Assembly: GCA_964353455.1 (NCBI GenBank)
Contig: CAYGWP010000378.1
Span: 1-35,858, forward strand
DNA from: CAYGWP01 sp964353455
Lineage (GTDB): Bacteria > Planctomycetota > Phycisphaerae > FEN-1346
DNA length: 35,858 nt
Reading direction: 5' to 3'
Both the position numbers and the translations under genes were made by a program. Shown piece by piece: positions 31,161-35,858 of this stretch (its first letter is position 1; each line of letters opens with the position of its first letter). Below the pieces are notes generated by a model. It saw only the letters and a program-made list of their open reading frames with translations. It searched no databases and was not told the origin of the DNA.

Positions 31161-33008
31161 TCAATGTCTCGGGGCCTCGTAACTTGTCGGGTTCCGCAGC
31201 ATGGCCTGTGTGCGGCTGCGGATTTCCCTGGCGACGGCCGCTGTCCGCGGATCGACGGCCATCGAGAGGGCGGCACGCTGCCGGAGGACCTTGACGGCCG
31301 CGCGGCACTCGCCGACAAGTTCGTCCTGCGCGCCGCCGATTCCGACGAAGCCGACGGTGATCTTCTTGCAGTTGTCGAGCGCACCGTCGCTGTTGTCGTT
31401 GAGGACGGTCTTGCGGAATTCATCGACGAGTTGGGCGGCTCTCTCGGGCGCCTGTATCTTGTCTTTCCGCTTCTCCACGGCCTCGTCGATCCTGCGCGTG
31501 AGCGCCTCCATCTCTGCGATGAAGGGGGCGAGTTCGGGCTTCGCCTTCCCCTGCTCATCGAGCCAGGCGAGCGTCTGTCGGCCGAAGGTGGCATAGCCTT
31601 CAATCCGCGTGCGGATGTGCTGCATGAATGCCAGAACATCCCTCAGCGCCTGCTCGGCCTCGGCCCGCTTCGCCTTCTGCTCCTTGTTGGCAAAGATGGT
31701 GTTGAGTATGGTTCGCGATGCGCAAGTGGGGCGGCCCTCGGCCTGTTTCTTCTGGCCCTCCACGTCGAGGATGTACTCACACGGCCCGACACCCAGCGTC
31801 GCCCGCACAATATCGACGAAGGTGAATGCATTGAGCGGCGTGCCGGACACCCGGTTAATCGGATACACGAGCGCCGGCCCCTGGAACTTCCCCGGTTTTT
31901 TCAGCGGCTGAAGGAACCCCCGGCCGTCCTTGTCGATCCAGCACGGGTACTGGAACGTCCCCAGCACGGTCGTCCATCGCTTGCGGTCGGGCTTCATCCA
32001 GTCGGGCGTGCCGTAGGACTCCGACTGGCCGAACCAGTCGGGTTTCACGTAGGTCCCGTCGGGCCGCTGGGCGAGCATGTCCCAACTGTCCGTAAGTCCG
32101 TCGTCCTGCCGCCAATCCACGCGCCAGTGCGCGGCAAAGGGGACCTTCCAGTCCATCGGGATGATGCGGTCGGCATCGGCCTTGCTCACATCATGCCAGT
32201 GCCATATCTCGGGGCCTTCCAGGAGGGCCACGAAGGCGCTGCCCTTCGCGCCGTAGGGGATCTCCGACGCCTGGATGGTCCGGTCCTTGCCTTGGCCCGA
32301 GAGAGTGACCTGGACATCCTCCTGGCGCTGGTTCCAGACGGCCATGACGATTGATTCGCCGCGGCCGACCATGTGGAGGAGGAAGTTTTCGCTCGGCAGT
32401 TCGGCAGTGTCTCCGGGGAGGTCGGCGGCATCGACGGCGATGTCGTCGGCGAAGAAGTCCGGCATGACGGCGAATCGCGCGGGGGCCTCAACGCGGAGCC
32501 GCTCCGCCCCGGTCGCCGCGGTGACCTCGGTCTTCGTGAACGCCTGCCCGGGCTGGAGTTCGAACCGGACCGTCGCCTCCTTGCCGTCGGGCATCTTGAA
32601 TGCGGCATCCACCGCCGCCTTGCCGGCCGAGTTCTCCGCGACGGCGACCGACGCCAGGCGGCCGCACGCCTTGCCCGTCGCGGCGGCAAGCACCGCCCGC
32701 AGGGTCGCCCCTTGGGTGGAGCAGGCGTAGAGTTCGGCGCCCGGACCGTCTCGCCGGAACACAAGCGCCATGCGGTCGTTGGCGAGGACCGCATCGCCCT
32801 TGAACTTGCAGGCGGCGCCGTCCTCCGGAACTCTCTTCCAGCCGATCTTGTCTGCGATGGCTTGGCTCGTGATGGGTGCTGCCGACGATGTGCCCGTGTC
32901 GAAGACCCCCAGCGGCGCGGCCGGCTGCTCGGACCCAAGGGCGAGGCAGGGGAGAACCACAAGGATGGCGCCGGTCCAGGTTGCCAAGCGCACGGGTCTT
33001 CCAGACAT
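31161..33008 (-). CDS. secreted protein of unknown function, 615 aa
   Basis: AAGGAG lies 8 nt before the ATG at 33008. It has a signal peptide (about 1-25, TWTGAILVVLPCLALGSE). The first 430 residues are beta-rich with many aromatic residues (FLLHMVGRGESIVMAVWNQR, IWHWHDVSKADADRIIPMDWKVPFAAHWRVDWR in outline), suggesting a sugar- or polymer-binding sandwich. The last 180 residues are helical and charged (KEQKAKRAEAEQALRDVLAFM, EALTRRIDEAVEKRKDK), like a coiled coil. There is no catalytic motif I can name. It has its own promoter and leads a probable operon with the two genes after it. Confidence 0.78.
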   Translation of the reverse strand: MSGRPVRLATWTGAILVVLPCLALGSEQPAAPLGVFDTGTSSAAPITSQAIADKIGWKRVPEDGAACKFKGDAVLANDRMALVFRRDGPGAELYACSTQGATLRAVLAAATGKACGRLASVAVAENSAGKAAVDAAFKMPDGKEATVRFELQPGQAFTKTEVTAATGAERLRVEAPARFAVMPDFFADDIAVDAADLPGDTAELPSENFLLHMVGRGESIVMAVWNQRQEDVQVTLSGQGKDRTIQASEIPYGAKGSAFVALLEGPEIWHWHDVSKADADRIIPMDWKVPFAAHWRVDWRQDDGLTDSWDMLAQRPDGTYVKPDWFGQSESYGTPDWMKPDRKRWTTVLGTFQYPCWIDKDGRGFLQPLKKPGKFQGPALVYPINRVSGTPLNAFTFVDIVRATLGVGPCEYILDVEGQKKQAEGRPTCASRTILNTIFANKEQKAKRAEAEQALRDVLAFMQHIRTRIEGYATFGRQTLAWLDEQGKAKPELAPFIAEMEALTRRIDEAVEKRKDKIQAPERAAQLVDEFRKTVLNDNSDGALDNCKKITVGFVGIGGAQDELVGECRAAVKVLRQRAALSMAVDPRTAAVAREIRSRTQAMLRNPTSYEAPRH

Positions 33009-33115
33009 CTCGGTAACTCCTTATCGGACCATCGACCGAGGCAACCGGAGACCCTGCCACAGGGGCCGGAACCGGCGAGAAACGGCAAGAGACATAGCCG
33101 TCTGCGCCGAGTTGG

Positions 33116-33143
33116 AGGATAGCATCCCTGGGTGTCGCGTCAA
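33116..33143 (-). promoter_or_regulatory. promoter for the secreted 615-aa protein operon
   Basis: On the minus strand, TTGACG (33138-33143), 16 bp, TATCCT (33116-33121), about 108 bp before the ATG. The -35 extends as TTGACGC, as in three other promoters here. Confidence 0.5.
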
Positions 33144-33153
33144 GTGGGCGGTT

Positions 33154-33175
33154 GCGGCCCTGCACGGCCGCAGGG
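33154..33175 (-). terminator. weak hairpin after the Gfo/Idh/MocA gene
   Basis: Two alternative 6-bp stems (GCGGCC/GGCCGC and CCCTGC/GCAGGG) overlap, with no T run. A possible terminator for the operon ending at 33193. Confidence 0.25.
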
Positions 33176-33192
33176 TCTCCTCCGGCGGCCTT

Positions 33193-34293
33193 TCAGCCGC
33201 CCAGTAGCGGCAACTTCACGGGCTGACCGGTCTCGTAGCACCTGAGCGCCGCGAAGACTACCTCGTGCGTGTTGACCGCATCATCCAGGTTGCAGTGCGA
33301 TTCCTTGCCCTGGAGGATGCATTCGACGAAGTGGTCCATCTGGGCCCGGAATGGATGATGGGTCACGTCGGCGCTGGTCGGCATGATCGCCCGCATGCGG
33401 ACCCAGTCCTTCTGCCCAGGGTACTTGTGCGACCAGACGCGATTGTCGCGAACGGTTCCGCGGTCGCCGAAGACCTTTATCGGGAACATGTAAGGCTGAA
33501 CGCAGTCATTGTTGACGGACACCTTGCCGACGCAGCCGCTCGTGAACTTCATCAGCGCCACTTCGAGGCCGTCGTATTCGACCGGCCGGTCGAGCGGCTG
33601 GAACTTGTTCGCCAGGTAGTTGAACTCGACGTCGGCGCCCTTCCGCCAGCCGCCGCGGTACGCGAAGACCTCGGTAACGTCGGCGGCCTCGAACCGGCCG
33701 GGCGCGGCAAACCATCGGGCGGCATCCACTGCGTGACAGCCGGCCACAAGCATCGCGCTTACGCCCGTCGATTTCTGCCGCGCATCGTCGAAGCCCGTCC
33801 ACCAACTCCCGATGTCGTGTTCGTAGTCCGCCTCGACGTAGTAAACCTTGCCCAGCGCCCCGTCGGCGATCAGGGTCTTGACCCTCTCGAACAGGGGGTT
33901 CCACCGCAGGACGAAACTGACGACCGTCTTCACGCCGGCCTTGCGGACCGCATCGCGCATCTGCCGCAACTCGTCCAGGCTGTTGGCGACCGGTTTCTCG
34001 ATGACGATGTGCTTGCCGGCCTCGGCGGCGGCAAGGACGTTCTCCGCGTGCAGATGCTGGGGCGTGCAAACCGAAACGATGTCCACCCCCGTGTGACGCA
34101 GGGCCTTGTCATAATTGTCGTAGAAGGCCGCGCCCTTCAGGGCGGCCTCCTCGGCGCGCTTGCGGCAACTTTCGAGTTTGCGGCTCGATATCGCCACCAC
34201 CTGCGTGTGCGGATTGCGCTGGAATGCCTGGATGTGCTGCGTGGAGACCCAGCCCGCTCCGTGAACCAGCACGCCCAGTTTCCGCTCGGCCAT
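33193..34293 (-). CDS. cytoplasmic Gfo/Idh/MocA family oxidoreductase
   Basis: The product is 366 aa with GAGGAGG upstream of the ATG. There is no Tat or Sec signal, unlike the other family member in the window. Rossmann loop VLVHGAGWVSTQH (8-20), VSVCTPQHLH and the catalytic-lysine motif IEKPVANS are present, then the C-terminal beta-sheet domain with GCHAVDAARWF, where the His is typical of the active site. It should oxidise or reduce a sugar or cyclitol with NAD(P). It lies 40 bp after the two-lobed hydrolase gene in the same direction, so the two are probably co-transcribed. Confidence 0.9.
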   Translation of the reverse strand: MAERKLGVLVHGAGWVSTQHIQAFQRNPHTQVVAISSRKLESCRKRAEEAALKGAAFYDNYDKALRHTGVDIVSVCTPQHLHAENVLAAAEAGKHIVIEKPVANSLDELRQMRDAVRKAGVKTVVSFVLRWNPLFERVKTLIADGALGKVYYVEADYEHDIGSWWTGFDDARQKSTGVSAMLVAGCHAVDAARWFAAPGRFEAADVTEVFAYRGGWRKGADVEFNYLANKFQPLDRPVEYDGLEVALMKFTSGCVGKVSVNNDCVQPYMFPIKVFGDRGTVRDNRVWSHKYPGQKDWVRMRAIMPTSADVTHHPFRAQMDHFVECILQGKESHCNLDDAVNTHEVVFAALRCYETGQPVKLPLLGG

Positions 34294-34333
34294 CTCCGGT
34301 TCCTCCTCAGGAAGACTCTTCAGCGGGCCGCCG

Positions 34334-35858
34334 CTAGTTCGGCTTGCGGACGAACTTCTCTGCGGCGCCGGCGGCGGAGTACGTCCGGGCGACCTTCTCC
34401 AGCGCCTTCTCGTCGCCGCCGAGAACCGCGAGCGGGCGCGGGGCCAGCATACCCAAAATCTCCGGAATGTCGCAGACCCTCAGCACATTCAGGAACTGCG
34501 GCGCATCCGGACTCATGTGACCCGGCGGCGGACTCTGGAGCGTGACGGCGGCCACGTCCGATTCCCAGAGGGCCGCGTAGGCGGCAACCACGCCGGCGGC
34601 GCCACGGCCAAGCACATGGACGGGCGCCTTGTCCTGGTACTTGGCCCGCAGGTATCGTGCGGCTGCGGCCACGTCCCATGCGCGGCCGGTATCGACGGTC
34701 CGGCCGAGCAGGGCGTGGGACCGCTCGACGTAGTTCGGCGGGTTCTTGCGTGTCCAGCGGGTCTCGCCCACGCCGCGCGGGGCCAGGAGGTACACGTGGT
34801 CGCCGGCCTCGCGGACGGCGGTGGCCCAATCGGGGAGCGCGTCCGCGGAATCGGCGCCCTGGACCACCAGGAGGACGCCTTTGGCGTCCTGGGCATCATC
34901 GGGGGATGACAGGCGGCGCACCCGGACCTCTATGCCTGGCTCCGTTTCCAGGCGGGCGGTGTCGGCGTCCACTTGATTGAGCAACTTCGCCGCCGGAATT
35001 CTCCCGGGGAAGTAGTGGAACGAGACGCGGCGGAGTTCGACCTGGAGCGCCCGCTTCCATTGCTCAAAGTCCCCCTTCTGCGGCGCCTGGGCCGCGGCCA
35101 TCGGGACGAAGTGCTCGTCGATCTTCGTGTTGAGTTGGTCGGCCGGAATGTCGGAATCCTTGGGGAATACGCGGAGCCTCTCCGGCTCGATGGGATACTG
35201 CTTCTTGTCGCCCGACCCTGTGACGAGATCCGTTTCGCTGTCGGTGACCGGCCGCGGATCGTTCTTCAGATATGTGTTGATGAATCGGTAGGCCGCGCGG
35301 CGGATGTCCTCTCGGTACGCGTGGCCGCCGATGCTGACAAAGGCATCCACGAGGTCGCTCGCCCCGTACAGGCTGTAGTACCGCTCAAGCGAGTTGATGA
35401 CCCGCTCGTTGGCATCCATCGGGAAGATGGCGTCCTTGTCGCTGTTCGTGAACATCATCGGCCGCGGCGTGATCATCGCCGCGATGCGTGTCCAGGGCCA
35501 CTCGAAGGCGTTATAGAGGAACATGCAGTCGCAGTGCCCGTTGATGGTGCGGTTCTGGACGTAAGAGAGGAGGTCGGCCATGCCGCTGACCGGCACGGCC
35601 ACCTTCACTCGCTCATCGGCGGCGGAGATCCAGAACGTGGCCGCGCCCCCGCCGCTGATGCCCGTGACGGCGATCCGCTCGGGATCAACGTCGGGCCGGC
35701 TGATAAGATAATCTATGCCGCGCATGCCGTTCAGGCACTCGACGCCTGCGGGGGTGTACCCGCGCGAGTGCCACCACCATCGGCCCTCGCGGTAGGTGCC
35801 GTGATGGATGGCCGCGATCTCGCCCAACTGTAGCGAGTCGAGCACCATGCAGACGTAC
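34334..35858 (-). CDS. two-lobed alpha/beta hydrolase (acetylxylan-esterase-like), start outside the window
   Basis: The frame is open to the right edge, with at least 507 residues; the Met at 35848 is internal, since the codons before it also read as protein. Lobe 1 is an alpha/beta hydrolase of the acetylxylan esterase / dienelactone hydrolase kind: GYTPAGVECLNGMRGIDYL, nucleophile elbow GISGGGAATFW, DKDAIFP for the acid and SIGGHAYRED for the His. Lobe 2 (last 190 residues) repeats the fold: VLLVVQGADSADALPDW, YLLAPRGVG, then an elbow reading GRGAAGVVAAY, where the nucleophile Ser is Ala. Lobe 2 is therefore inactive and may bind substrate or stabilise. It likely removes acetyl or similar esters from glycans. 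Confidence 0.85.
   Translation of the reverse strand, partial: YVCMVLDSLQLGEIAAIHHGTYREGRWWWHSRGYTPAGVECLNGMRGIDYLISRPDVDPERIAVTGISGGGAATFWISAADERVKVAVPVSGMADLLSYVQNRTINGHCDCMFLYNAFEWPWTRIAAMITPRPMMFTNSDKDAIFPMDANERVINSLERYYSLYGASDLVDAFVSIGGHAYREDIRRAAYRFINTYLKNDPRPVTDSETDLVTGSGDKKQYPIEPERLRVFPKDSDIPADQLNTKIDEHFVPMAAAQAPQKGDFEQWKRALQVELRRVSFHYFPGRIPAAKLLNQVDADTARLETEPGIEVRVRRLSSPDDAQDAKGVLLVVQGADSADALPDWATAVREAGDHVYLLAPRGVGETRWTRKNPPNYVERSHALLGRTVDTGRAWDVAAAARYLRAKYQDKAPVHVLGRGAAGVVAAYAALWESDVAAVTLQSPPPGHMSPDAPQFLNVLRVCDIPEILGMLAPRPLAVLGGDEKALEKVARTYSAAGAAEKFVRKPN

Noticed and set aside
30864..32354. Plus-strand open frame of 496 codons over the secreted unknown protein gene.
   Set aside because: Shadow frame; the minus-strand gene has a promoter, ribosome site and signal peptide.
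1..35858. tRNA, rRNA, transposase or prophage genes.
   Set aside because: I looked for cloverleaf-like arms, rRNA cores and transposase or integrase motifs and saw none.

Overview
The window is high-GC bacterial DNA, densely coded on both strands. The gene content points to a planctomycete, probably an uncultivated Phycisphaerae-like lineage. The signs are Tat-exported Gfo/Idh/MocA oxidoreductases, a DUF1080 protein, exported TIM-barrel epimerase-like proteins, planctomycete-type ECF sigma and Ser/Thr kinase gene pairs, and many secreted one-off glycosidases. This assignment is inference from gene families; no rRNA, tRNA or marker gene is present.

Layout. (1) 2-2308, + strand: the end of a flavin/iron-sulfur electron-transfer operon resembling the FlxABC/AsrAB side of heterodisulfide-reductase systems. 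(2) 2318-2952, - strand: a hicBA-like toxin-antitoxin pair. (3) 3056-6529, - strand: a lipoprotein glycosidase-like protein and a Tat-exported oxidoreductase. (4) 6694-10829, + strand: a four-gene sugar operon with DUF1080, sugar epimerase, GH32-like and UlaG-like genes. (5) 10901-12675, - strand: two tandem secreted paralogs, one interrupted by an in-frame TGA. (6) 13100-20866, + strand: a signalling region with a kinase carrying about twelve membrane segments and two small membrane proteins, then an ECF sigma factor, a small helical protein, a second kinase and a degenerate aspartyl-protease-like/TPR protein. (7) 20878-35858: large secreted carbohydrate-active enzymes (GH2-like, GH50-like with CBM9, GH51-like), an aldo/keto-reductase-like protein, an unknown secreted protein, a second Gfo/Idh/MocA and a two-lobed alpha/beta hydrolase that runs off the end.

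How the parts may work together. The sugar genes look like a scavenging set for complex plant or algal glycans: exported glycosidases and an esterase release sugars, and oxidoreductase, DUF1080, epimerase and lactonase-like proteins process oxidised sugars. The kinase and sigma modules share nearly identical promoter elements (TTGACG, 16-17 bp, TAGAGT) and both kinases begin with the same short N-terminal motif, so they may form one regulatory network. Intergenic regions carry a dispersed family of palindromes (GGTCGCCGCGGCGACC and AAAAGGGTCC...GGACCCTTTT types), two of which bracket the membrane kinase gene.

The items most worth follow-up are the in-frame TGA gene, the kinase/sigma locus, the degenerate catalytic residues in several enzyme-like proteins, and the palindrome family.
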